A stretch of 64,000 bases of DNA from NCBI GenBank assembly GCA_036245525.1, contig BTPG01000004.1:164360400-164424399 (forward strand). The letters are read 5' to 3'. This document shows, one piece after another, positions 11,266 to 21,861 of this stretch (position 1 is the first letter of the stretch; each line of letters begins with the position of its first letter). Source of the DNA: Semisulcospira habei. Lineage: Eukaryota > Mollusca > Gastropoda > Semisulcospiridae. The notes beneath the pieces were generated by a model. The model had not been told where the DNA came from. It did no database searches and saw only the letters and a list, made by a program, of their open reading frames with translations. Position numbers and translations under genes: made by a program.

Positions 11266-12525
11266 GGTAAGTAGTTCGTCAAACGAGTAACAATGGTTTG
11301 CAGGTACTACGAAACGAAAGTACTAATGCCATATAGTTTATGCATGGCAACAATATTTGTCCTTAGGGTGGAGACATTTTTGTAGAAGTGTTTTTCGAAA
11401 GCTATTTTTCGATATGAGGGAACCAGTCCTCGTACACGGCCCGGATAAGGTGCAAGACATTTTTCGTGCCGCATAAGATTGAAAATTTCAAGCATACAAG
11501 TTACAAGTTTATTCCAGTGAGTAAATTAAAATCATGAGCAAGTAAACATGCATACAAATATACGATAAAATAAGTTTTAAAGTATTATTGTTAATGCGGT
11601 AAGCATAGTCGCGTCTTAGTACAGTTAATCACACTGCACATGCAGCCATCAGTTCTGTAAATAGTACTGGTGGCCACATGCACAGGGGCACCAAACTTAA
11701 AGGTGAGGCCAAAACTGCCACCTCAAACAAAACGATACCTACAGTACACACATATCAATGATACAGTCAACCTCCATGTGCGTTAGTCGGGACAGGTTTA
11801 AAGTATGGGACTGTAAATCTTACAGCGAAATGTCAAAGCCAGTAAGAAAATAATATAACAGCAACAAGTACATGTATTTTGTAAATCACTCAAATAAAAT
11901 ATGAGAACTCATCGAGGCCAATGGTGTTATGATGGGTGATGGAAACACTGAAAGAAATAGTACGTGCACAATATAAAGTATGTGCCTCCCCCCCCCTCCC
12001 CCCTTACTTTAAATAGCTGTTCATCACAAAGCATATCTCATTCATTTGATCACTCTGTGTTACCTGTCTCCGTTTTCTTTCTCGTTTTAATCCCCAAATA
12101 TATGAGTGTCAGTGCTAATGCCAGCTGCTAAGAATCTTGCAGCAAACTGCAATAATGCAGACAAACTGAAATGACTATGCAGCAGCAAAATAGTTCCTCT
12201 TTTGTGCAATAGGCTACTGCTAGCAAGATAGGGTTTAATTTTAAACAAAGCATTGCATGAACTTCCAAGCGTGTTCACATTGTGCTGTGTATTTTTTATG
12301 TGTGAAGTGTACTGTACCATCAGTGATCACTGATCGAGACTGCATGGCACTGATCGCACATCACAACATAGCTTGCCAGTATAATTGATTTAATTAAGTG
12401 TTACAGTATAATAATAATTAATCAAGTTCCAAAACTTTGTTCAACCATGACAGTTACAACCAAGTGGTGTGGCACTCTTTTACAGCATGCAACATGTTGC
12501 ACTTCGGACATAGGTTTCGAAGATA

Positions 12526-12565
<40 letters not shown>

Positions 12566-13150
12566 GGTGTCGAAATGAAACGGGCAAAGCGATGGTAAAG
12601 TGAGTGGAAATAAACGTGACAAACCTTTACCAAGATGTAAAAATGCACAAAGCAACGTTGCATGTTCGCCTTTTGGGGAAACAAACACGCTTCTGTAGAA
12701 CAAATCAAAAAGAACTCGCTGGCACACCGAAATTCACCGCAGGGAAATCCGCGTGTGCCGATGTTTTGATCACGTGATCAGTTTGGGATACCTTGATATT
12801 TGTGTTCAAGGCACGCCTTTTCGTAATTGATTCTTCTCTTAATATACCTAAGTGTGAAAATGTTATTAAAAAAATAAATAAAATCCTTTTAAGTGACATA
12901 TAGTGCATACTATCACTGAATACAGGAACAATGAGACCCGCGTAAACTACTGATCCCCTGTGAACATGGCTGCGAATGTCCTGGTTTCGTCTGCAGGCGA
13001 ACTAGAAACAAAATGTGCTACAGAAAAATGTCTCCATCCTCCGACGGTTTAAAACGAGTGCGCACTGCTTTTATTCACACTAGACTTCATTTTGATATAT
13101 CCAAACCTTTGTTACTCTCTAGAAAATCACTATCTCGTAAACGGCTGATC
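11266..13150. other. No gene seen
   Basis: No splice-bounded open exon or known element recognised. Contains a poly-T run at 12531-12560 and a C-rich run near 11989-12003. Confidence 0.4.
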
Positions 13151-13159
13151 AGTCGTCTA

Positions 13160-13269
13160 TGAAGGGCAGCTGCTTGACTAAAAGGGAATATCCGTGAAAA
13201 TGAGCTGACGGAATGATGTCCCTTGAAAAATACAAAAACCCAAGATTACACAAACGGGGTGACGGCAAG

Positions 13270-13366
<97 letters not shown>

Positions 13367-13742
13367 TATATATATATAAAGCGATTAGCATCTAGATATG
13401 TTTGCAGTTCAGTAAAGAGTAGGTCAACTTCCTTTTTTCAGTTTTATTTTTTACTGGAGGCTCGGCAGTACTTTTTTTCACGGTTTCTGTCGCAGATTCA
13501 TCAGAGGTAAAGCCAGTGTGTGTGCTGCCATAGTTGAATAGATTAACACTGGATAATGTACACATGAGCACTGGATAAATGTACGCCAACATGACATAAA
13601 ACTTCTTTTTGAAAGATTACATGCACAAAATTAGGAGACTTGTCAGTAACGTTGTGGTAAATAGACGCGTATCCTCGGGCACCTCCCCCCCCCCCCCCCC
13701 CCCCCCCCAATATATATCCTGCTCCCGGGGTGAGTTTTTATT
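13160..13742 (-). repeat. Unclassified interspersed repeat, copy C, distal part
   Basis: Reverse complement of about 3440-3940 of copy A, with the short TA tract there expanded to more than 100 bp (13276-13377) and the C/G homopolymer at 13684-13708. The repeat breaks at TGAGTTTTTATT (13731-13742) and resumes at 28378 after a duplicated TGAGTTTTTATT, so everything from 13743 to 28377 was inserted here. Confidence 0.8.
13276..13377. repeat. (TA)n microsatellite
   Basis: About 100 bp of TA repeat, with one ATCATATA interruption near 13364. Confidence 0.98.
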
Positions 13743-13860
13743 ATTAAGAGTCCGAAAAAGCTCAGGCGGTTAAACGTCGGAGCAGGAGAGCGAAGGGAAT
13801 CGCCGGGTCGTGGGTTCGAATCCCGTCCCGGCCCCGGTAGCTGGACTCACAATCCAAGGG
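13743..13860 (+). repeat. tRNA-like (SINE-type) sequence at the 5' end of a LINE insertion
   Basis: AAGCTCAGGCGGTTAAACG resembles an A-box region, and GTGGGTTCGAATCCCGTCCC is a good B box/T-arm; spacing is tRNA-like but the left half does not fold into a complete cloverleaf, so it is not a functional tRNA gene. It sits directly after the left target duplication of the LINE that follows, so it seems to belong to the same insertion event. Confidence 0.6.
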
Positions 13861-13950
13861 GAAAAAACGGATTTGTTCAATAGCATGTCCGGCCGTTGAA
13901 AGGTCCTGGTAAATCAAATTGGCACATTTGGAGTGCGCCTGAGTTGATCA

Positions 13951-15466
13951 GTGTTTAGGTCGGAGTACTTTCAGAGCCTCTTCAGCGCTGAGCGCACTGT
14001 TCAAGAAGCAGTCTTCTTACAAATCCCACAACTCCCAGTAAAGGTCGAATTGGACGAACCGCCCACCGCTGAAGAGACCCTCACAGCCATCCACCAGCTC
14101 AAGAGTGGCAAAGCAGCAGGCATTGATGGAATACCGCCAGAGATCTGGAAACATGGAGGCACAGCACTGCACAACAAGCTCCATGGCCTCTTTCTCTGCT
14201 GCTGGGAGGAAGGAACACTTCCAAAGGATCTCCGTGATGCTGTCGTTATCACCCTGTACAAGAACAAAGGCGAGAAGTCTGACTGTTCCAACTATCGGGG
14301 AATTACCCTGCTGTCCATTGCTGGGAAAATTCTTGCAAGGCTGCTCCTGAATCGGCTGGTACCTGCCATCGCTGAAGATCACCTCCCAGAGGGCCAGTGT
14401 GGCTTCAGAGCAAACAGGAGCACCACCGATATGGTCTTTGTGCTGAGACAGCTTCATGAGAAGTGCCGCGAGCAGAACAAAGGGTTGTACGTAACGTTTG
14501 TCGACCTAACAAAAGCGTTCGACACTGTGAGCAGGCAAGGCATGTGGCAGATCCTGGAGCGACTTGGCTGTCCCCCAAAGTTCCTCAGCATGATTGTCCA
14601 GCTACACGAAGACCAGCAAGGCCAGATCAGACTCAACAATGACCTCTCAGAACCATTCCCTGTTCTCAACGGCGTAAAGCAGGGCTGCGTGCTGGCACCG
14701 ACCCTCTTCACCATCGTTTTTAGCATGATGTTGAAGCAGGCCACAGTGGACCTCGATGATGACGATGCAGTGTACATCAGGTATCGTCTCGATGGCAGCC
14801 TGTTCAACCTCAGACGACTGCAGGCCCACACGAAAACCCTAGACCAACTGATTCGTGAGCTGCTTTTTGCTGATGACGCTGCCCTCGTTGCACACACAGA
14901 GAGAGCCCTGCAGCGCATCACGTCCTGCTTCGCAGACGCTGCCCAGCTCTTTGGACTCGAGGTCAGTCTGAAAAAGACAGAGGTCCTCCATCCGCCGGCA
15001 CCCAAGACAGTGTATCGCCCTCCTCACATCACCATTGGCGAGTCTGAACTAAAGTCAGTGCACCAGTTTACTTACCTTGGCTGCATTATCACGTCGGACG
15101 CCAAGCTGGACAAGGAGCTTGACAGCAGGCTGGCAAAAGCAAACAGCGCTTTCGGGCGACTTTTCAAGCGGGTGTGGCACAATCAACAGCTGAAAACAGG
15201 CACCAAGATCAGCGTGTACAGAGCTGTGGTCCTCACCACCCTGCTGTATGGTTCCGAGTCCTGGGCCCTCTACCGCAGCCAACTACGACTCCTCGAACGC
15301 TTCCACCAGCGCTGCCTGCGCACCATCCTGGGCATTCCCTGGAGTGACTATGTCACCAACGTCGAGGTCCTTGAACAGGCTAAAACTGTGAGCATCGAGG
15401 CTTTGCTGCTGCGGACACAGCTCCGCTGGGCGGGGCATGTCTCCAGGATGGAGGATCATCGCCTAC
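13951..15466 (+). pseudogene. LINE ORF2 (reverse transcriptase), N-terminal part, interrupted by an LTR element
   Basis: A 5'-truncated non-LTR retrotransposon ORF2. The open frame contains the RT fingers and palm in order: GKAAGIDGIPPEIWKHGG, NYRGITLLSIAGKILARLLL, FVDLTKAFDTV (about 14500), NGVKQGCVLAPTLF (about 14670) and the catalytic FADDAAL (about 14863), then the thumb and a C-terminal connector ending RWAGHVSRMEDHRL. The endonuclease domain is missing. At 15466 the frame is cut by the LTR element; it resumes in register at 27882 after removal of one copy of the 5-bp duplication CCTAC, and ends in a zinc-finger-like motif. Apart from this insertion the RT frame has no stops, so the LINE was intact when hit. 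Confidence 0.9.
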
Positions 15467-16736
15467 TGTAATGCACGCAGACTTGCCCACAGTCGCACGT
15501 ACAGACTCTCACGCAACAGACGCATACACCGCCACTGACTCAGACGGGCGCATTCATGAGGAAAACACAACACACGGGCTCCCTTTCTAAAGTAACCTTT
15601 ATACAATATAAAAGAAAAGAAACGCTTTAAAGTCTATCAAACTATATACACTGCTCTACTATCACACACACACAAATCACAATATCTTTGCCAGGCTAGG
15701 TTTTAGTCTCTCACTGTCTCCAACCTGTTTGATGTTATTGCCTGGTTTCGTTGGTCCTTCTCACGTCTAGGCGTGAAAGTCCTTCGTCGTACGCTTCTTC
15801 TTGCCGTCCTGTCTCTTTGGCACGGACGTCCTCGTTCTCGTACTGTTGCGCAGTTCTCGCTTTGACTCGGGTGTCTTGGTCCCGGTCAGACTCGCTCTCA
15901 GTGAAGAGCTGGAGGGATTACCTCACGTAGGTCCCACCTGTGACTCGACGTCTCGGCGTCCGTCGTTCCACTCTTTACAAGAACTCTGAATAGACAACAA
16001 AAGTCCCAACGTAACACTTGCTAAACACACCACATATTGGATAAATGAGAAACGTCACGTAACCTGGCTGATACAAATAACTCACACGTTCATTCACACA
16101 CACACACGTGCTTCATAAACTGTCTACTTCCGTAACACCCCCATATCTCTGTCACTATCTTGAAACAGACTATAGCCTAACACTCTTGCTATACACTACT
16201 CTATACACTGGAAAAGACTATGCTTAACCATCCACGTACTACCTTCATAGCGACTTAGACATACACACCTCACAATCTTTTAGTTATCTATCTCGGTAAC
16301 AACTGTATACAAAAACACCAGTTACTTCCCCGAATTTTAAACATACATAACTAAACCAAACCGGAACACCGCTATACAACCACATTACTCTTACCAACGC
16401 ATACTGTCTTTAACTAAACAACTATCAATACTACATTTATAGAAACATACTTGAAATCTAGGCTTCAGAGTCTTGGAATGCGGGCTAGGTATCTCAAACA
16501 CAACCGTTCCATACGACAAGACAGCTCGCACTATCGATCTAGACCTCTGACAGACACAGTTTCCGCCTAGAACTCACTAAACAGAACTCACCAAAACTCC
16601 GTGCTAACCGTTCCTTAGAAATTCCACGTGCGTCTAGTGCCACACGGACTATCGGCACAAACAAACCGTTAACAAAAACCGTACCGTACTAATCCTACTG
16701 TGTGAGCACTATGCACAAGCATAGAGCTTCATCACA
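15467..16736 (-). repeat. 3' LTR of the Gypsy-type element
   Basis: Nearly identical to 26627-27876 over about 1247 bp; the few differences include substitutions and small indels near 15560, 15630, 16250 and 16310. Its outer end carries 23 extra bases (15467-15489, starting TGTAATGC) that have no counterpart in the other LTR. Confidence 0.93.
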
Positions 16737-16755
16737 ATTCCCCCTTCCTCGGGAA
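16737..16755 (-). promoter_or_regulatory. Polypurine tract of the Gypsy-type element
   Basis: On the minus strand the sequence directly upstream of the 3' LTR start (TGTGATG) is CGAGGAAGGGGGAAT, a purine-rich tract expected to prime plus-strand synthesis. Confidence 0.8.
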
Positions 16756-16855
16756 AAAAAAAGAAACGACCGAGTTTCTTTTTAAGACTACTCGACGTAA
16801 TATTATCCGAAAACAGGAAACGACTAACTTTGACTATCTAGAATACAAGAAAGAA

Positions 16856-18928
16856 CTAACAGTCTAGAACACGCCACCAGGGCCACCATGGAAAACGCGG
16901 ATCGGCAGCCTCGTCCGTCCGTCCGGTTCCCTCTAGCGCGGCCTGCGGGCAAAACTCGAACTCGTCCCCCACAAGTGAATAAAACGGCTCGGTTGCCCCA
17001 GCCCCGAAACACGCTAGTGCAGGCCTCGACCCATCATGGTATTTCTTCAGCATGTTAGCGTGGTAGATCTTCTCCTTTCCCCGCACAGAAATGAGATAGT
17101 CATGACCATACTCGCGAACAACCTGGTACGGCCCCTGCCATTGAGGCACGAGCGCCTGCGTCGTTGCAGGCGAAAAGAGCAAGACTTGCTCTCCTGGAGC
17201 AAACCGCCTTATCTTGGAGCCTTTGTCCCGGTAGTGCTTCTGCACCTTTCGGGCCGCATCCACATTGTTGTGGGCTATCTCGCAAGATTCCCTGACGATG
17301 TTTTTCAGGTCCAGCAGATGCTGAAAGATGGTCTTGCTCTCCCCCGCGTTCTTATCCCCAGACCACGCGTCCGCAAGTAAGTCGATCGGCCCTCGCGCTC
17401 GCCGACCAAAGAGCAACTCAAATGGGGAAAACCCCGTGCTCTCGTTCGGGAGCTCGCGATAAGCAAACAACAGCGCCGGAAGGTAACGGTGCCAGGACCG
17501 TGGCCGTGTTTGAACGACCTTCTTTAGCGACTGCTTTAGCGTGCCGTGAAATCGCTCGACCATCCCATTAGATTGGGCGTGGTATGGTGAGGTCAAAACT
17601 CGTTTGACCCCCAGCATACGGTGGAACTCGCCCATCATATCGGACGTGAACTGGGTGCCCCTGTCACTCAGAACCGACTTCGGGAAGCCCATTCGAGCGA
17701 AGATTGAAAACATGGCTTCCGCCACCGACACTGTATCAATCTTCTGCAGTGGGATAGCCTCCGGGTACCGCGTCGCCACATCAATTAGAGTAAAAATGTA
17801 GCGATCGTTACCCTCCGACGGGGGCGACAACGGCCCCACAATGTCCACCGCCACGCGATCGAAAGGCACCTCAATGCGTGGCATCAACTGAAGTGGCACA
17901 TTGGGAACCCGGCCCTTCGGGGTTGTCCTCTGACAAATGTCGCAGGAGCGACAATATCGTGCGACGTCAGTCGACACCCCTGGCCACGAAAATCGGAGAC
18001 GAACCCGCCCCAGCGTTCGTTTAACGCCGAAGTGCCCCGCCAACAACCCGTCATGGGCCGCCAACAACACTGTGTCACGCAGCGTAGAAGGCACCGCGAC
18101 CTGCACGGCTGTCGGAACCGTGCTCGGCGCGCCCTCCCTCCAAAAATGACGGTGTAACAAGCCGTTCGTAACCACAAACCGATAAGCGTTCACCCCACTC
18201 TCCTTGATCGTACCCGCTGCCGCTTTTCCGAACCAGTCCTGTAACGACTCATCCGCCCTCTGTAACTCACCAAGCTCGGCAGGCGAGATAGCGTCAAGAG
18301 GCGAACTAGCCACACACGGCAGTGCCGCCTTTTGCTCGCCCTCGCGCCTGACTTGCGCTCTCGTCGCGACGAACGCGACTGCCTGGTGAGCTACCCGAGC
18401 CTGCTGAAATGCTCCAAACATACCAACGACCGGCTCCACATCTTTCATGTTGCCGAGAATTAAATCCACTACCGGCTCGTCGATGACACAAGAAACCAGA
18501 CTACCCGAGAAAAACTCCGTGTCAACTTCTATCATCGCCAAAGGAAAAACTTCTACCTTTCCTCCGAACGAAATTACCCTCTGCGTCTCCCCCGTGTACT
18601 GATCCTCCCTAACTAGGCTACGTCTGACCCCCGCGGTCGTGGCACCTGAGTCGCGCAGAACAGAAACGAGGAAACCGTTCACCACCCCCTTCACTACCGG
18701 CAAGTACCCTCCGCCATCAGCCGAGCACACAACGCCGAGCTGAGACTCCTCTACGACAGGAACTGCAACACTGGCCGCGTGAGTGAGCTGCACAGCCCCA
18801 TCTCCCCGTCCAGTGCCGCCAGGACACTGATGTGCCAGATGGCCGTGCTCCTGATAACCAGCATACTGCGCGCCTGTGTACGGACAGTTCCGACTGAAAT
18901 GCCCGTACCCACGACAAAAAAACAACAA
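16856..18928 (-). CDS. Protease-integrase polyprotein lacking reverse transcriptase
   Basis: 690 codons open from the gag overlap. In order: the second half of a CCHC zinc knuckle (C5...C15) and a degenerate second one; a retropepsin with the active-site D-S-G at residues 93-95 and a LILGN strand at 156-160; a linker of about 100 residues; then an integrase with H292/H299 and C329/C332 of the HHCC finger, catalytic D362, D422 and E458 (DIVG, SDRGTQF, VERFHG) and a C-terminal domain with PQWQGPYQVV...YHANMLKKY. Between protease and integrase a Gypsy pol should have about 500-600 residues of RT and RNase H; here they are absent without any frame break, so the loss is in frame. The start shown is only the open-frame start; expression is probably by -1 frameshift from gag. 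The catalytic residues of both remaining enzymes are present. Confidence 0.9.
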   Translation of the reverse strand: MLFFCRGYGHFSRNCPYTGAQYAGYQEHGHLAHQCPGGTGRGDGAVQLTHAASVAVPVVEESQLGVVCSADGGGYLPVVKGVVNGFLVSVLRDSGATTAGVRRSLVREDQYTGETQRVISFGGKVEVFPLAMIEVDTEFFSGSLVSCVIDEPVVDLILGNMKDVEPVVGMFGAFQQARVAHQAVAFVATRAQVRREGEQKAALPCVASSPLDAISPAELGELQRADESLQDWFGKAAAGTIKESGVNAYRFVVTNGLLHRHFWREGAPSTVPTAVQVAVPSTLRDTVLLAAHDGLLAGHFGVKRTLGRVRLRFSWPGVSTDVARYCRSCDICQRTTPKGRVPNVPLQLMPRIEVPFDRVAVDIVGPLSPPSEGNDRYIFTLIDVATRYPEAIPLQKIDTVSVAEAMFSIFARMGFPKSVLSDRGTQFTSDMMGEFHRMLGVKRVLTSPYHAQSNGMVERFHGTLKQSLKKVVQTRPRSWHRYLPALLFAYRELPNESTGFSPFELLFGRRARGPIDLLADAWSGDKNAGESKTIFQHLLDLKNIVRESCEIAHNNVDAARKVQKHYRDKGSKIRRFAPGEQVLLFSPATTQALVPQWQGPYQVVREYGHDYLISVRGKEKIYHANMLKKYHDGSRPALACFGAGATEPFYSLVGDEFEFCPQAALEGTGRTDEAADPRFPWWPWWRVLDC

Positions 18929-19728
18929 AACACTGTGTCCGAACTCGCAACACGACCACGACCATACCCACGCAAAGATGTCCCTCCACGTGCGTACGGA
19001 TCGCTACCGCCATTGCTGTTACCTCGATCACCGCATCGAAAACGCAAAGTACCTCTACCGTTAATCCGCTGGGCTCCACGTAAAGTATTGATGCCCCGGT
19101 AACCCCCAGACGTGTTAGCAGCGACCAACCCGACTGGCGGTGTCTCGGTCCTACGCGCGAGGTTTTTCGTAGGATGCGCCATCCGAAAAGCCTCCGCGTT
19201 CTGTACTAACTCGTCCGTAGTCTTGAGGTTACGCTCCCTCAAGAATACCGCTAGATCCTTGGAAACGCTACCAAAGAACTGTTCAGCCAACATGAGATCG
19301 ACCCAACGTACGAGCAAATGGGACAATCGTTTGCCAAACGACATAAACGATTCCCCTGTCTCTGGCCGACAAGCTCTCAAGCGTTCTCTAAAACCTTCCG
19401 CATTACACTGAAACTGCTGTAAAAGACACTCCTTCAAAGTCTCGTACTCTATGTTCCCCGAAACGTTCAAGCTATGGTAAAGACTCAAGGCCTGACCCTC
19501 AAGCACAGATGAAAGCAAAACGGGCCAGTTGGCCAACTCAACGCCTGCGCATGAGACTCGAAACGACACAAAAAAGCGTCAATAGAGTCCACGGACTCTT
19601 TAAACATCGGCAGTCTAGGAAAATTCCGTATGCCCCGGCTTACTGAATCACTATCTGCTCTAGACCCCGCATCCCGAGCTAACTGTAGTTGTACCTCCCT
19701 ATCTTTCTCTTCTTTCTCTCTCTGGTAC
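18751..19728 (-). pseudogene. Gypsy gag, C-terminal part (capsid and nucleocapsid)
   Basis: The frame from 19569 down reads capsid-like sequence (WPVLLSSVLEGQALSLYHSL ... FRERLRACRPETGESFMSFG ... VRWVDLMLAEQF ... LRERNLKTTDELVQNAEAFR) followed by an Arg/Gly-rich linker and the start of the zinc knuckle. The segment before it (19570-19728) is coding in a different frame (charged helix, then RGIRNFPRLPMFKESVDSID), so there is an indel at about 19540-19570. Gag is further split by the LINE at 19743; its N-terminal coiled coil lies at 25942-26542. Hence this gag cannot be made as one protein. Confidence 0.85.
18916..18922 (-). promoter_or_regulatory. Probable -1 ribosomal frameshift site at gag-pol junction
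   Basis: On the minus strand seven T residues lie in gag frame as ..TGT TTT TTT GTC, i.e. the heptamer T TTT TTT in the canonical X XXY YYZ register. Slipping back one base moves translation into the protease-integrase frame and gives C-F-F-C-R-G-Y-G-H-F-S-R-N-C, a full CCHC zinc knuckle that neither frame encodes alone. A one-base deletion in a T run would look the same, so programmed shifting is inferred. Confidence 0.6.
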
Positions 19729-20418
19729 TCTAATTCTCTCTCGCCTACCCGGCACCGGCCTCCACGTGGCGTAGGTGGGTAGTCCGCTCAGTCCCTGACT
19801 GAGTGGGCTAGCGGACGGGTGCCATCTTTGTCCAGGATTAGGACTTGATGTCAGCAGATATGTTGTTCAGCCTTTTTCACTGGTCCGGTTTTTAAGGAGC
19901 TGTGCTAACCTAGGTCGTACCATGTTGGATTGGTCCTTAAAAATACTCGTGACTTTTTGGTCCTTTGGATCCCAAGTGTTTGCCGTGCTTGGAGACCCGT
20001 GTCGGGGGAGAAGAGGATCCTGGTGGCTGAGGTTCCCTTTGGGCTGCGGCTCACTGGTGCCAACACTCCACTTCGGCCTTGACTTCTACCTAAACGGGAG
20101 GCTAGTCGTACCGGCCTAGTCAATCGGCTCTTGTCACGTTGAGCCCTATCCCACTGTTGACATGCGGGTTGCTATACGGAGCACCATGCTATAGCTTCTG
20201 CTGCTGATTAGGTGCTTTACGCCAGTATTCCCCTGCATTCAACGGTGTGATAGAAGGCGGTGGCTCAAACGGTTCAATCGGGCTTACCCCCTTGAGTATA
20301 TCTTTCGGGCAGTCTCCATTGTGCGTCGGCTGGAGACCCGCCGACAGTTGCACTTTCCCTTGTTGGGCTCGGTGGCGGGCGGGGACCCCCGGGGGATGAA
20401 TATCTCTACTAATATAAT

Positions 20419-21859
20419 ATGGATAAAACCAAAAAACCAAAACTAGCACAGAAACGGCGCATAGACACCGACATTGCACATGACAGTGATTCAGACTGTG
20501 AGGAAGCGACGCCTCAGGCGTCGGCCGTATGGCCTCGCTTCCTCATTGTCCATAGCAAGGTGAAGGAGAAACCAGTTACCAAGCTGCATCCTTTTCTGGT
20601 GGGGGAGACCCTCAGGAGCCGTGTTGGCAGGCCTGACGCCCAGCGCCTCAGGTCTGGTGACTTGCTGGTGGAGTGCCGTACTCGGGCACACTCCAGCGGG
20701 CTACTGGGGCTCTCTTCCATCGGAGACACTCCTGTGGAAGTCACACCCCACAAAACTATGAATTCGTCAAGAGGCGTAATCAAAGATCAAGCTTTGGCAG
20801 AACTGTCAGAAGATGAACTTGTAAGGAACCTTAAGTCTCAGGGGGTGACTTGCGTCAGGCGCTTCGCTTCCAAGCGAGGTGGTGGGGAGATCCGTCTCCC
20901 TACCATCATCCTGACGTTTGGCACCCCCACCCCTCCTACTACCATCTGGGGAGGTTACTACTCCCTGAGAGTGAAAAAGTACGTCCCTCTTCCCCTCCGG
21001 TGCTTTAAGTGCCAAAAGTATGGCCATGGGCAGAAGACATGCCGTCAGGCAGAGGCTTCATGCGCCCGTTGCACTAGGCCCGGACACTCTGCTGAGTCCT
21101 GCACAGCCACCCCCCTGTGTGTGAATTGCCAGGGGGCGCATATGGCTTCGGATAAGAAATGCCCTCGTTGGATATCCGAGTGCAAGATTCAGCAGGTGCG
21201 TGTGGAGAAGGGGCTGTCCTTTCTGGATGCCAAAAAAACTGGTTGAAGGCCCTGGTGCAGCTGCGGCTGCCCCAACCTCTAACACCTCAGTGTATACTTT
21301 TAGTGCAGCGGTGGCAGGCAAGCGCCCCACCAAAGACTTTTCATGTCAGACCCCAACTTCTTGGTTGGGGGCGGAGCCTCGGCTCCTCTCGCCCCTGGAG
21401 AGTAACCCTCCTCCGGTGGTGACAAGGAGCCAGGGAACGCAGAAAGCGGACACTGCCGGTCCGGTTGTGCCGCCTTCTGTTGCCCCTAAGCCTCAGCCCC
21501 CACCCAAACCTGTTAGTCAGTCAACTCCAAAGGCTTCTGGCTCTGGTCAGCCTTCTAAGACCGCTAACCCTAGTGGCAGGAACGCTGCCCAGGACCAGAA
21601 GTCTAAGAAATCTATGGGACCGCTGTGCGCACGGGCCCTGAAGGGGAACACAGATGTCCCCCTTCAAAACAAATATGCTGCACTGGAGGAGCGGATGGAG
21701 GGAGTGGAAGTTGTTGTTGCTGATGCTGCGGCAGCTCCACCCCCTTCCTCTCCGAGGAACCAGAGGAGGCCCGGGAGCCGGCCCCCCTCTGTTTCTTCAA
21801 CTCCTTCCAAGGTAAAGGAAAAAGGGGGGAAAAACTCCTTACCCCCAGATAAGACTTAA
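20419..21859 (+). pseudogene. LINE ORF1, gag-like nucleic-acid-binding protein, one frameshift
   Basis: Residues 1-275 (20419-21246) are in one frame and include three zinc-knuckle motifs: CFKCQKYGHGQKTC, CARCTRPGHSAESC and CVNCQGAHMASDKKC. The reading then shifts at a run of seven A at 21232-21238: the downstream frame, open to 21859, continues a Pro/Ser/Ala-rich tail rich in PKPQPPPKP-type sequence and ends 2 bp before ORF2. Removing one A would join the frames, so a single-base insertion is the simplest reading. The register does not match a canonical -1 slippery heptamer. The protein would bind element RNA in the retrotransposition particle. Confidence 0.85.
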
Positions 21860-21861
21860 TC

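Noticed and set aside
13270..13400. Tyr-Ile repeat proteins on both strands here and at 10047-10154
   Set aside because: Translations of TA microsatellites.
13781..13850. Functional tRNA gene
   Set aside because: Only the T-arm half is tRNA-like, and it lies inside a retrotransposon insertion.
14001..15005. Long minus-strand frames opposite the LINE reverse transcriptase, and similar frames opposite other RT genes
   Set aside because: Antisense shadows of high-confidence coding sequence with no domain of their own.
21232..21238. Programmed frameshift in LINE ORF1 at seven A
   Set aside because: The register is wrong for a -1 heptamer and the needed shift is +1; a single-A insertion is simpler.
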